DNA of 64,000 nt from assembly GCA_963920525.1 (NCBI GenBank), contig OY986439.1, forward strand, positions 24,360,319-24,424,318. The letters are read 5' to 3'. Both the position numbers and the translations under genes were made by a program. Within the stretch, counting starts at the first letter, position 1, and each line of letters opens with the position of its first letter. Below the pieces are notes generated by a model. The model saw nothing but the letters and a program-made list of their open reading frames with translations, made no database searches and was not told where the DNA came from. The stretch is from Dichetophora obliterata. Taxonomy: Eukaryota > Arthropoda > Insecta > Diptera > Sciomyzidae. Below are positions 10,958 through 23,877 of the stretch, one piece after another.

Positions 10958-11365
10958 GTAAGTTGTCAACACTGAAATATATTTAGATAATTTTATTGGA
11001 ATTATTATGACGAAGATCTTCAGTTGTTAGTTTTTCGCATCTGAATAGGTGGAGTTGTTTGTGTGTTTGTTTCCCTCTGTTGCCCGTAATTTTCAATAAA
11101 TTTAATTGATTTTTTTTAAATGTAGATACGTAACTATGATGGAAGGTTATAGGCTAAAAAAAATTGGGTTGCCATCAAGATTTTTTTGTTCGGGTCACTG
11201 AATCCGAATCCGTTGTCAAAATTTTTAAATTTTTACGAATTCGGTGCTGGGTGAACATAAGCAAAAAATGGGTCTCTGAGTCCGTCTTCAGAATGTAAAA
11301 GAAACGTAATTTTTTCCATAGAGTTACCATCTAAAATTGTTTTCATTTTCGAATTCTGTGATAGG

Positions 11366-14080
11366 TACGGTGACCATCCATCCTCTTTTAGAGAGGACAG
11401 TCCTCTTTTTTAGCCTTGTGTCCTTTTTAAAAATGTTGTCGTTTTTTTGTCCTCTTTTTTTCAAATTGTCCTTTTTTGTCCTTTTTTTATAATTAATTAC
11501 TCAAAACTTTAAGTTTGCATGTAAATGTAGAATCACTTCTTTACATTTTTTTTCTTAATCTGGCAACAGCCTTAAATAAACGAAAATAAGCAGGATATGG
11601 CAGCACTGAAAAAGGCTATTGTGAATGGTTCTTAACACTGTTTCTTTTGTGTTTTCTGGTTAGAATTCAATTCTTTCTCTTTTCAATTGTTTTCTGTTGC
11701 TGCTGTAAGACTTATTGGTATATTTTATATTGTTTTGGTAAATTTGCAAGTTTTTCGCGCTTATACAAATATGTAAATACTTTTTATTAATTGTAGAAAT
11801 GCCTCCAAAGCGAAAATGTGTTTTTAATAATGATTTGGAAACCGAGTTCCCATTTATTAAAAAAGCCAGCAGTGAACATGAAGTTAAATGCAGAATATGC
11901 TTTGCTAACTTTTCGTTAGCCAACAGTGGTCTTTCAAACATAAAACAACACATAGAAACACGTAAACGTCAAACGGCAGTTCTTGCTTCTAGTAGTTCAA
12001 ATCAAATAACTAAATTTTACAGAAACCAGAATTTTAATTGTAAAGAAAAGCAGTTGGCTGTTATTGAAGGTTCCTGGGCTTATCATTCTGTTCAGCACAA
12101 TTATTCGTTCCGCTCCAATGATTGCACTTCAAAATTGATAAAATCGTGCTTCGAAGAAAAATATTCTTGTGCTCGAACTAAGTGTGAAGCAATCATCAAA
12201 AACATATTTGCACCAATTTCTCTAGACTTGATTAAAGCTGATTTACTTAGCACCAGCTGCATAACAATTTATTTAGATTGTTCCAATCATGGACCTATTA
12301 AACTTTGTTCAATTTTAGTCCGGTATTTTCTACCAAATAAAGGAATAATGGTTAAAATTTTAGGCGTTAAAGAACTGCAAGGTGAAACATCAGATATCAT
12401 AAGTAAAAGTCTTCAAGAAACTTTAATTAAATATGATGCAACTCGAAAAATGGTAGCATTCTGTGCTGATAATACCAATTGCAATTTTGGAGGTGCAGCT
12501 AGAAAAGGCCTAAATAACATTTTTAAAAAAATGCAAGATTGCATTGGCAAGAATTTAATCGGTGTAAATTGTGTTGCTCAAACATTGTGTTGTTTGAACA
12601 ATTGTATTCAAACTGCGGCGGAGTCTTTGCCAGTTGACATAGAAGTTATTATTGTTAAAATTTTTTCATTCTTTTACATTTACACTGTAAGAGTACAACA
12701 GTTCAAAGAGATCTGTGAGAATGTCGATATTGAGTACAAAAAATTATTGGGCCACAGTAAAACACGATGGCTTTCGTTAAAGCCTGCATTGGAGCGAATT
12801 TTGAAGTTGTTCGTGCCATTAAAAGAATATTTTCTATCGCAGCAAAAGTGCCCTACAATACTGCGAGATCTTTTTAACAATCCATGTGCTGAAGTGTGGT
12901 TAATTTTTGCTCATAGCCAAGCGTCAATATTTCATAAATATATTCTTCGTCTTGAGTCGCAAGACATTTCTATGGCTGAAGCTTCTCTTATTTTGAAAGA
13001 ATTGAAATTAATATTAATTGAACGCAAACAAGAAGTTTTTTTGCCTCTCGTGGTTTCAAATGCCCTGAAGTTGGCAGGCACTGTCGATGAATACATGATT
13101 AAAAAAGAAGTAACAAGCTTTTATGGAACTTGTATTGACTATTTGAGTCAATGGGATACAGCTTTTAAGGATATTGAGCATTTCGAATGGGTCCTTTTAC
13201 GAAGTGTTCCATGTTGGCAGTCGATTGAAAAGAGTTTAGTTTACTTAAAAAATTTAAGGGATGATATAGAGATTAATAATGAAGATTTATTCGATGAAGT
13301 AGTTTGTGTTAAAAATTATGTAGATGTACATAAAATTGAGAAGTGGAGAAATGATGGAACTTCAAGAGGCTCTAAATGGAAAGAAATTTTTAGTCACTTT
13401 TTTGATAAATATATTCCTTGCAAGAATATACTTAAGCTCGTTGAGTTTTCACTGTGTCTACCAGCTTCTAATGCGCCAACAGAAAGAGTATTTTCATTAT
13501 GTAATAATATTTGGACATCGGAGAAGTCCCAGTTAAAAGTCGCTACCTTAGAATCCATATTGATTACTAAATCTAACTTCCAAATGGACTGCACAGAATT
13601 TAAGATATTTTTAGAAAAAAATGAAAACGATCTATTAAAAAAAATACATTCTGTCGAAAAGTATTTGTAAAGATTTTAATTTACTTATAGTTACTGTAAG
13701 ATTTAAGAATGTACTGTGATTTAATATTTTATTCATATAAAAAAAAAGATCTCTTTAAAAAATAATTTCTGAACAAACTTATTACTTAGTATTACTAAGC
13801 CATTTTTTTTATGTTATGTTTTGTTTGTATTACTTAGTCATTTTTGTTTGTATGTATTTGATAAACGCTTAAAAGACATTGTTTTTTTTTAAGAAAAATC
13901 CGATCTCAGTTTATTTATTAAATTTTTTATAAATAAATACTAAAACATTTCGTTATTTATATTATATTTATTCCATGCAGGATTTTTATGTTTTTAAATA
14001 AATTACTATTTTTTTAAATGAATATGTTTTGTTTTTTTATCGTGTGTCCTTTTTTTTATTTGAAAATAATGGTCACCGTA
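11366..14080 (+). mobile_element. structurally complete hAT DNA transposon
   Basis: Perfect 12-bp terminal inverted repeats, TACGGTGACCAT at 11366-11377 and its complement at 14069-14080, are flanked by a perfect 8-bp target duplication, gtgatagg, at 11358-11365 and 14081-14088. The element is 2715 bp and contains one uninterrupted transposase ORF. Subterminal GTCCTCTTTTT-type repeats crowd the left end (11380-11490), with one at the right end near 14045. These are likely transposase-binding sites. Perfect ends and an open ORF mark it as one of the youngest insertions here. Confidence 0.93.
11799..13670 (+). CDS. hAT transposase, 623 aa
   Basis: The protein should bind the element ends and catalyse cut-and-paste transposition in the nucleus. 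A BED-type zinc finger lies at residues 31-57 (C31, C34, H51). The position where the fourth ligand is expected is R57, so the finger may be impaired. The RNase H-like core shows candidate catalytic residues D160 (in IYLDCSN), D224 (in FCADNTN) and E562 in the SNAPTERVFS motif of the C-terminal hAT dimerisation domain. The ORF is open from ATG 11799 to TAA 13670 without frameshift, about the usual size for active hAT transposases. The ATG follows ttgtagaa, which could be a splice acceptor for a non-coding leader exon. Catalytic assignments follow the Hermes pattern and were made by eye. Confidence 0.9.
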   Translation: MPPKRKCVFNNDLETEFPFIKKASSEHEVKCRICFANFSLANSGLSNIKQHIETRKRQTAVLASSSSNQITKFYRNQNFNCKEKQLAVIEGSWAYHSVQHNYSFRSNDCTSKLIKSCFEEKYSCARTKCEAIIKNIFAPISLDLIKADLLSTSCITIYLDCSNHGPIKLCSILVRYFLPNKGIMVKILGVKELQGETSDIISKSLQETLIKYDATRKMVAFCADNTNCNFGGAARKGLNNIFKKMQDCIGKNLIGVNCVAQTLCCLNNCIQTAAESLPVDIEVIIVKIFSFFYIYTVRVQQFKEICENVDIEYKKLLGHSKTRWLSLKPALERILKLFVPLKEYFLSQQKCPTILRDLFNNPCAEVWLIFAHSQASIFHKYILRLESQDISMAEASLILKELKLILIERKQEVFLPLVVSNALKLAGTVDEYMIKKEVTSFYGTCIDYLSQWDTAFKDIEHFEWVLLRSVPCWQSIEKSLVYLKNLRDDIEINNEDLFDEVVCVKNYVDVHKIEKWRNDGTSRGSKWKEIFSHFFDKYIPCKNILKLVEFSLCLPASNAPTERVFSLCNNIWTSEKSQLKVATLESILITKSNFQMDCTEFKIFLEKNENDLLKKIHSVEKYL

Positions 14081-14395
14081 GTGATAGGGCGATCTTTAGG
14101 TCAAAATTAGTCGCTGAATATGTATTTTTCTTACCATAGAGATGCCAGCTAAAGTTTTATACTTTTACGAATGCGGTGCTAGGTGAAAATGGGTCACTGA
14201 AACCGCATCCGTTGATTGAATTAAAAAATTCTGTAATTTTTGTTTCATTGGGTTGCCAACTATTTTTTTTTTATTTCAACGAATTCGCTGGTGAAAGACA
14301 GACAACACACCAAAATTCTTTACAAATTTTTAAAAAAGCACTACCGCTTCAGTTTATACGGACAGACTCAAACTAGCTTTTCTGAATACACACTA

Positions 14396-14700
14396 GGGCG
14401 GGTCAATTTGTATGGACGAATTTTTTGGAGGTCTGGCTCAGCGAAATTCGTAAAATACATGTAATTTCAAGACTTTTTCTCCACTACAGCATATACAAAT
14501 TCTGAAAAAAAGCTGTGCGGACTTTCGTAAATAGATTTTGTTCTCAATTATAAAATATGAATGTATGAATGTATGTGTATGAATCTATTTACAAAAGTCC
14601 GCACAGCTTTTTTTCAGAATTTGTATATGCTGTAGTGGAGAAAAAGTCTTGAAATTACATGTATTTTACGAATTTCGCTGAGCCAGAATTTGACCCGCCC
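14396..14700. mobile_element. long-hairpin MITE with TA target duplication
   Basis: The ends GGGCGGGTCAA and TTGACCCGCCC are flanked by TA at 14394-14395 and 14701-14702. The arms are nearly identical over about 120 bp (for example tctggctcagcgaaattcgt and its complement). The left arm has about 24 extra bases after the first 11. The loop is about 50 bp with gaatgtat repeats. Tc1/mariner-type non-autonomous element by TA and hairpin structure. Confidence 0.85.
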
Positions 14701-14889
14701 TAATACACATACATACTAGTTTAACAATTTTTTGTATGGGGAAATTCTTTTTTGAAGCGAAGCTTTTTACGCCTCGTTTTGTGAATTGCTTGTAGTGAAA
14801 TCTCAAAAACGACACTTTTTTTCATACACCTTTTCTTAGAATTAATTGTTGTTGCTTTTGTCAATTACAAGAGAATATACAATTCAAAA

Positions 14890-14960
14890 TATTACTAGGG
14901 CGGCTGTGAGAATTGAACCAGCACCAACCCTTGGGATTGATAGTCCAGCACGTAACCATC
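14890..14960 (-). mobile_element. tRNA-like SINE head fragment
   Basis: Reading the minus strand gives a B box ggttcaattct and the loop ctatcaa followed by tccca, matching the head of the SINE at 421-812. Too short and mispaired for a tRNA gene. Confidence 0.5.
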
Positions 14961-15086
14961 ACATACATTCATCGCCTTTAGAATTAGTGGTTCATTCAAT
15001 ATTAAGTATTAACTGTAGCTATGTTGCAGTTTATGATTAGCTATCCTATTGTGAATGCGTGAAGCTATGATGTAGCAGATCTTAAT

Positions 15087-16137
15087 ACCCAAATCGCAAA
15101 GGCGCGTTAGGTCGGACGCGCTTTGACAGCTAAAGTAGAAACAATCATGATTTGTATCGTAAATATTGTCGAATCTCGTAAGAAGGGGTAAAGCACGATC
15201 AAAGCACGACATGCTGAAAAAAGTTGAGAAATGTTCTACTCTGTCGTGCGTTTAACATTTGCCGATAGCGCAGGGTTGTATTTTTATTGAGTTAGCTAAA
15301 TTTATGAACATTGTTGAGTTGCAGTATTAAAGACGTGTTTGCATGGGATTTGTTATTTTATCAAAATAGTTTGTATTGAATTTGATTTAATTTTGACTTT
15401 TTTACAAGATAAATCATTCATAACATCTGTAGCTGCTTATGTCATGGTTGCTGCTTTGTTTAAAGCGAATAGTTTTCAGTAGCTGTTTGTGTTGTTGTTG
15501 ATGCTGTTGTTGTTTATATGTATGCAAATTTGTATGTATATAAATAGTTATCAGTTGCTTTTGATTTTTCTGTTTGTTATTGTTTTTGTTAATCTTCAGC
15601 AATGTAACATAACAAATAATACAGATATTTATTTATTATATAAACAATATTATAACTTCTATGCTGGTTAGATATGCAAAAATATTAGGCATTTATTTAT
15701 TAAACATAATAAATTGTAATTATTTTATTTATTATATAGCTGATATTATTTACACAGCTGATAAGTTTACTGAAATAAAAAAAAAAAACAAATGAAACAA
15801 ATAAAGTCAACATAAAAAAACAAATATTTAAAAATTCTTATATTGCCTTAATTAAATTTTGTATATAATATTAATGTTAAATAATATAGCACATGCTTTG
15901 TTTATTAATAGCGAGGGCTATTAAAATATGAATAGTGATTTAGGAATTTCAGACTTTGTGAGATATTTTTGGTTTGACTGCGTACAGTGGCATCATCTAA
16001 GTTACAGACGCACTTTCAGACGCTAATGCGGCATTATGATTTCAAAATTATAAGGTTGGGCGTTTTGACAGTTCAACCCGCAAAGTTGACCAAAGCACGA
16101 TCAATGCGCGACCGACCTAACGCGCCTTTGCGATTTG
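15087..16137. mobile_element. DNA element with about 33-bp inverted termini
   Basis: Inverted repeats at 15087-15119 and 16105-16137 share the perfect block aaatcgcaaaggcgcgttag and then gtcgg. The interior of about 1 kb is AT-rich, with ttg-rich low complexity near 15485-15515 and no transposase. The direct repeat attagctatcc lies outside both ends (15037-15047 and 16168-16178). Superfamily not determined. It may be a non-autonomous DNA transposon. Confidence 0.6.
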
Positions 16138-16145
16138 GCTTTAAT

Positions 16146-16449
16146 AATCGATCAAAAGGATTGTGCATTAGCTATCCACACAACAAAAGTAGTCAGGTTT
16201 CATTGAAATGGGTGAAAGTTATCACTAAATGCCAATTGCTTTAAGCTTAGTATGCTGTAGGAACGAAAATTTTTAGGCATTTAATTCTACACTCGAAATT
16301 TTGGTGTAGACTCAACACTAACACATGCTTACTATAACTTGTTAGTTGAATGTGTTAGTTGAACATTATTGTTGAATGTCAAATTTCCACACCAATTAAA
16401 TGTACCAACATATAAAAGCCAACGAAATTTTGAATAAATAGGCCATTTC
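16146..16449. other. spacer with a short gtgttagttgaa-type repeat, no gene seen
   Basis: Contains small inverted and direct repeats around acacattc, gttagttgaatgtgttagtt and ccacacc. No coding sequence. Confidence 0.35.
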
Positions 16450-16757
16450 CAGCCCTTAAAAGAACATTGACCTAGCTTCTATTGATCAATTGTGTTGTGC
16501 GTGTTATTAAATGCTTGATCACAAATGACCGAGAACTGGACCTACGTGTTTTATGCCAACTCTGAGCAGTTTATGTTCTCAAGAAGCTTTACATGGCAAT
16601 TTTTACTCTCTGAGGTTTGCCATTGCCTGTAGAGAGGTGATGACCGAATAGAAAAACTAATTTAATTGAAAAAGCTTTTTGTCCGAGCTGGAATTGAACC
16701 CGGCCTACCGCGGTTCTTTAGCTTAGGGGCCACGCACTCTACCCACTAGGCTACGAT
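16450..16757 (-). mobile_element. tRNA-derived SINE, minus strand
   Basis: The minus strand starts at about 16757 with ggcgatcgtagcctagtggg (A box region) and has a B box gggttcaattcc. The body then carries the insect SINE block complementary to ctctgaggtttgccattgcc. The latter block is widespread in fly tRNA-SINEs. The head differs from the ctatcaa family at 421, so this is a second SINE family. Confidence 0.65.
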
Positions 16758-16759
16758 CG

Positions 16760-18100
16760 CCACGGTCACCATGGTCGGAAGTTTTGACATTTTAACTCTC
16801 CAATCATAGTTGTAAACTTGGCTGCATTGAACAAATTTTTCGATTCAACAGCATACTAACCAACGAAAAAATTTCGCTACCTGTTCGCTGTCTAAAACGC
16901 AATTCATTTCTTACGGAAAATGTATTTTCGCTTCTTCAGCATACTAAGCTTTAGGAGGAGATTTTAATTTTGATTTAAGACATGAATTTTCACAGGCACT
17001 TAAACAATTCCTTTTTGATAAATTTATTTTACAAATAATAAACTACTTAAATATGTGTACAACACGAGAGCAACTAGTGATTCAGTATTTGCTAAATATG
17101 TTTCAAAATTAATGTAACATATAATAAAATAAAAGAATAAAGAAATGCAATAAAATTTCTGATGTGATTATAACGTGTGTTTTTTAATAAATTTATCTTA
17201 TTTTAAATTTTTGAAAAAAAAAAATTATTTTATTCTTGTATTATAAAAAATCATTAAATTATCAAGTCTATGAAACTGTGAAAAAGCTTCGCTTCTCTCG
17301 TGTGTCCAACGACGCATCTGGTTTTTTAATATAAATCTTTGTTTAGATGTTAAAATGTCCATGTCTCAAGGACGCATTGAGTTCCACTATAATTTTTATA
17401 TTGTTGAAAAGGTAATTTTGCTTGCTTTAAGATTAAGTAAATAAAAAAATAATTTTTAATTTTTAAAATATGTTTTTCGTACCCCTTCCTTGTATTCAAT
17501 TAGCTCACCGCAAGACATGGAACCACCAACATAAAAATGTTTCAAAACTTTTTTAAATTAATGTTCGTTCAATTACCTTTCTAACGGTAGCTTACAAATA
17601 AAATTTAACATGTGTTTTCATTATTCCAGAATTTAAAAAAACATTTAATCGAGAAGTGTATGTTAAAATCTTTAAGTAAATTACTCTCGAGTAACACCTG
17701 GTATATCAGCTAGTATATAAATAAAATTTCTTGTGAGTGTTTCTATTGATAAAAGTAACCATTCTAAAACCTGAGACCTAGAAATTTAATAAAATATTTT
17801 ATTGTCACCCTAATACATACATATAGATATATATGTATTAACCCTCGGATGAAGTATGACGTCTGGCCAGACGAAATGGTTTGCCTTTTTTTAATAACTT
17901 TGCTTCTAGTTGCTTGATTAACAAATGCTCTCGTAATTTTTCAAGTATATTTTCATTTGTCATGACAAGTAAAAAACCGAAAAGTTCTGTAAATGTTTGT
18001 AGTGATAACTTTGTTTATATTTGTTCGATTGCCAAACGCTCTCTTGGAGCCTGTCTTTGTCATTGTTTATGAGTTATTGCGAGTGACAACACATACATAA
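16760..18100. other. AT-rich spacer, no gene seen
   Basis: No credible coding sequence. Near 17842 there is TTAA followed by ccctcggatgaagtatgacg and the 14-bp palindrome cgtctggccagacg. This could be one orphaned end of a piggyBac-like element, but no partner end was found. Confidence 0.4.
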
Positions 18101-18104
18101 AATA

Positions 18105-20051
<1,947 letters not shown>

Positions 20052-20053
20052 TA

Positions 20054-20514
20054 TTTTGAGATAGATTGAAAGTTATTTGTGTTTTTTAATTTTGTGACAA
20101 TAGCTATTATATATTAAGGCTATGCCAAGAACTTTGCTATGATGTCAATTCATTCTATATTTTTGCATTATTGAATACTATTTTTTATAAATAAATATTA
20201 TAAATAAATATTATACAGAAACATTATAACATTTATTATTAATGCAGTTTTTATAGACTGCAGAATTATTAGTAGCCTTAAAACCCAATTCAATAAAATG
20301 CTCAATTTACAAATTTGCATAAAAATCAAATATCGCAAGCAAACGAAATCTCTTGTCAGCCATGCAGAGCTACTGACCTTGAACAAGGTGGAATTTTATT
20401 TATGTTTGCCTTGTGATCTATTTAGGATTTTCCTAACTATGTGCACTAACCAGGTGAAAATCTTTGGTGATATGCAAAGCGATAGAAGCGACATGTGGAT
20501 GACGTAGTGGCGAA
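20054..20514. other. AT-rich spacer, no gene seen
   Basis: A short repeat of ataaataaatattat lies near 20185-20215. No coding or RNA feature is supported. Confidence 0.35.
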
Positions 20515-20790
20515 TGTTCGCGGTGTACATTCTATATTATAATTATTCAATGCTTATAGTATTAGATTAAGTTGATAACAGGAGAGACAGCGCCATCTAG
20601 CAGGAAGCCACCACACGAGTGGGTAGTGCCATTAACCCATGGCACAAACCACAAAAGCACACTGTCAGCTGTGACAAACATAGAAATCGAAAAGCTGTAG
20701 TGCCAGCCAATCAGAAAGCCAGAAGAGAACCTGCACTTAGAGAAAGCTCTGTGACTGTCCTATATAAGGCGAGACAGTGTTAGATTTAAT
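20515..20790 (+). repeat. possible LTR fragment with TATA box
   Basis: Starts tgttcgcggtgtacattct, a TG-start reminiscent of BEL/Pao LTRs. It is less AT-rich than its surroundings and carries tatataagg near 20761. It is cut at 20790 by a hAT-ended element, with its continuation starting at 27816. No tRNA primer site, gag or pol is seen and the 3' end is not defined, so the LTR call is tentative. Confidence 0.3.
20589..20601 (-). promoter_or_regulatory. candidate CTCF-type motif
   Basis: The minus strand reads ctagatggcgctg, matching the insect CTCF core AGRKGGCGC. It lies in the LTR-like fragment. A single motif match is weak evidence of binding. Confidence 0.25.
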
Positions 20791-21681
20791 CAGTGCTGCC
20801 AGAAAGACGGATTTATCCGTATTTATACGGATTTTTGGATTAACAAAAAAAGTTTATGGATTTTATACGGATTTTTGTAATAAACGGATTTCATACGGAT
20901 ATTTTTGATTATTTATTTATTTATTTCAAATACCTTATTTTAAAAATCGAGTTTTGTAGATATCAGAAAGTGTAATTTCTTTTGAGAACATGAATCTTCA
21001 ATAGCGCCGTTAACATTAAAGATTTTCGTTAATTCGCTTAACCACATAAACACACATTATCAAATTTCATTCTTGTCTTGAACACAGAAGTAAAAATATC
21101 GAGATGAGAGAAAAATTGCAAGAAGCACATGTTATTAACATCGGATTGGAAAAAAAAAATTAATTCTAAATTTTTATATATTACACTACAGGCAAATGCC
21201 AACTTTCTTTTTAGTTATTCGCACTTTCGGCTTTCTCATTTTCTTACAATCAGGTTTAATTTAAGTTATTTTAAAGTAGTCACTTTTAGAAACTTTTTGC
21301 CTTTTAGCTCTCATTTATGGAGAAAAAGACATTGAAATATTTTTTAAAATAACATAAAATTAACTTTGTAATTTGAAACCGAAATTTAACAACGATAGTC
21401 ATTAATTTTCAGGCGTATACAAGGTCTTAATTTTTTTTTAAATAAGCTGGTGTTTAGAAAATTCCAAAACGACTTTTGCCGAAATTTTTACTCCAAGTCA
21501 AAAAAGTCATTTTATACCATCTTTAAAAAAAAAACACGATTTCTTAATCTCTCCTTTAAAATAAAACCTTCTTAATTTCAGTATGTTCAAGACATTGTTT
21601 TATTAAACAAAAAGTTTGAAACATATTCCAACAGTATGAATTAAATTGTGAAAAATATATAAATCAAACTTTAAAAAATTT

Positions 21682-22433
21682 GGGTTTTCACAAGCTGTCG
21701 TATTGTTTTATTGTGGTATTTTTCACAACATTTGCACATTTTTTGTTGTTGCCTTCCACATAAAACTAATTTACGACAATACAATCGCGTTTGGCATGCA
21801 TACTGTTAGTTGAATTTAACCAGTGCTGTTCTTTCTTGTTAACAATTTGTTATTAAAATGTTCATTTCATAAGTGACATCACTACCATAACAGCTTTTCT
21901 TTTAATTTTGCGAGGCAAAAATGTTTGGAGAAAAAATTTAATTTCTTGAAAGTTTTGACGTGGCTTTCTGATTCTGAGGTAAGCTATAATGCAGATAAAA
22001 TAATGTTTAATTTCACAAATAAAATATATTTTTAGCCAATCGCAAAACCCAACCGCTGTAATCCAAATCAAAAGTGTGTAGTCGCAGAAGAAAGAACATT
22101 AATAGACTTTTTAATGGTTTTATGTTATGTTATGGTTCTTAGTTTTACAAAACAAACTTGAAAGTTTGCTCATGTTATTGTTTTAAGAAGCCAATGGCTC
22201 AAGCATTTTATACACGCGGAAATGTTAAAAACTAATGTAAAAAGCTGCCATTATTTTCGGTTTGTTTAGGCATTTAAAAAACTTATTTTCTACGGCCATC
22301 TAACTATTTCTTCAGTCAGCTGTATAAATACTACATAGAACAAAATAAACACTTAGGGTATGTTCACAGTTGCTGTATTTTTTTATTGAAAAAGCAATAC
22401 GACACACAACAATACGGTAGCTTGTGAAAACCC
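21682..22433. mobile_element. MULE-like non-autonomous element
   Basis: The perfect 15-bp inverted ends gggttttcacaagct (21682-21696) and complement (22419-22433) are followed inward by further imperfect complementarity (cgtattg). Flanking nonamers aaaaaattt and aaaatattt agree at 8 of 9, suggesting a 9-bp target duplication as for Mutator-like elements. AT-richness makes chance agreement possible. No ORF. Confidence 0.55.
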
Positions 22434-23399
22434 AAAATATTTCTAAAAAATTTAATAAGCATTTCCAAAACTTTCACTTGTAAAATTTGAAAAAGTAATA
22501 TTTTGTTACGAAAATATTTTATTTCAGTTAATTAAAATGTTCCCCAATTCATTTCAAACAGGCGTACTTAATGACCCGTATATGCGAAAGCTTCTGAATG
22601 TTACGAATTTCAAAGAAATACTGGACGAAACTGCATTTAATACATAGTAATCAAAACGTGCTACGCAAAAATCGGTTTACAAACTATCGCGCTTGCATCG
22701 ACAAAATGATGCAGTCATTTGAGACATTCGACATGCATTTGTAGTTGAGAACACATATTTTTCATGGCCTTTTCAATTTTTATGAGCAAACAATTGAACG
22801 ATTTCATCAATCATGTCTTCCGAAGACCGGTTTTCTGGAAAGAGTTCGATACGATGTTTGCCGATTTCTACTAATAACAGTTCTAGAATGGTACAATTTT
22901 ATTAATATTATTTCGAACATTTCAGAGCGATGAAAGATTCAATAAATGCTCATTTAATACGAAAAAACTAAGAAAAATTGCGAAAAATAGATCCACAAAT
23001 TTAAAGAAATTAGTTGTTAACCCTCCATTACTATCGCAGGGTCGATTACACCCATAAGTTTAAAACGTAGAAGAACATTAATTGATAGGTTAAAGGTACG
23101 AACATTATATCAAATGTAATCTCTTTCTATATATTTTTCTACATTTTATAACAAATGTATTTTAAATAAATTATAAAAATAACTCATTTTAAAAAGTGAC
23201 TGGGTGGCTTACACCCACGATAGTAATGGCGTTATAAAAATTATGGGTGTTTTAAACCCACGATAGTAATGGCGTTATAAGAACTTTGGGTGTTTGATCC
23301 CACGATAGTAATCATGATATTTTATTTACTGCAAACGTGTTATTTATTCCTCAAGTAAAATAAAAAGGGTTTAATAATAATCCTTTTCTGAGCAACATA

Positions 23400-23602
23400 T
23401 CGCTCATTTACTTCAAGACTGTCCTAACTCAAAAAAAGTGATTTTGCAGAAAAATAGTTCAAAGTTTTCAATTTACTCCAGCCTTGCAGGAAAAAAATAA
23501 TTTTTTTTTTATTCTCACGCGGACAGTGTCTTACATACTAATATGCAATTTTTTACACAATAAAAATTCTGCATCTTTAACAGTCTTGAAGTAAATGAGC
23601 GA
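23400..23602. mobile_element. TA-flanked MITE nested in the piggyBac-like element
   Basis: Perfect inverted ends of about 23 bp begin tcgctcatttacttcaagac. TA lies at 23398-23399 and 23603-23604. The 203-bp length and absence of coding fit a Tc1/mariner-type MITE. It sits upstream of the transposase start and so postdates the piggyBac-like insertion or its ancestor. Confidence 0.8.
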
Positions 23603-23877
23603 TATAATATTTAAAATGAAAGCCGTTGCTCGACTCTAACAGCTTCGACAATTTCACCGTGTTATGTAAAACAACAGAAAACAATTTTAAAACGCGGACG
23701 TGTTTATGCGTGCAAGATCTCATTGCACAGAATCGCAACAAATTTGAACGTGTTCACAGGGCTTTGGTCATAATATGCAATTATTGCATTATTCAATTAC
23801 TTTTGTCAGTCTTCCGCGATCGCTTGATAAGTTTACATAAGAGCAGAGTGTTGTTGCGCTAAAAAATATTTTAAAGT

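Larger units (their letters stand above)
11160..14345 (+). repeat. degenerate tandem repeat split by a hAT insertion
   Basis: Four diverged units recur near 11168, 11320, 14145 and 14252. Shared blocks are gggttgccat or agttaccatc, ttttacgaattcggtgct and gggtcactgaatccg. The hAT element at 11366-14080 sits in the middle of the array and its 8-bp target duplication comes from it. Non-coding. Confidence 0.6.
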
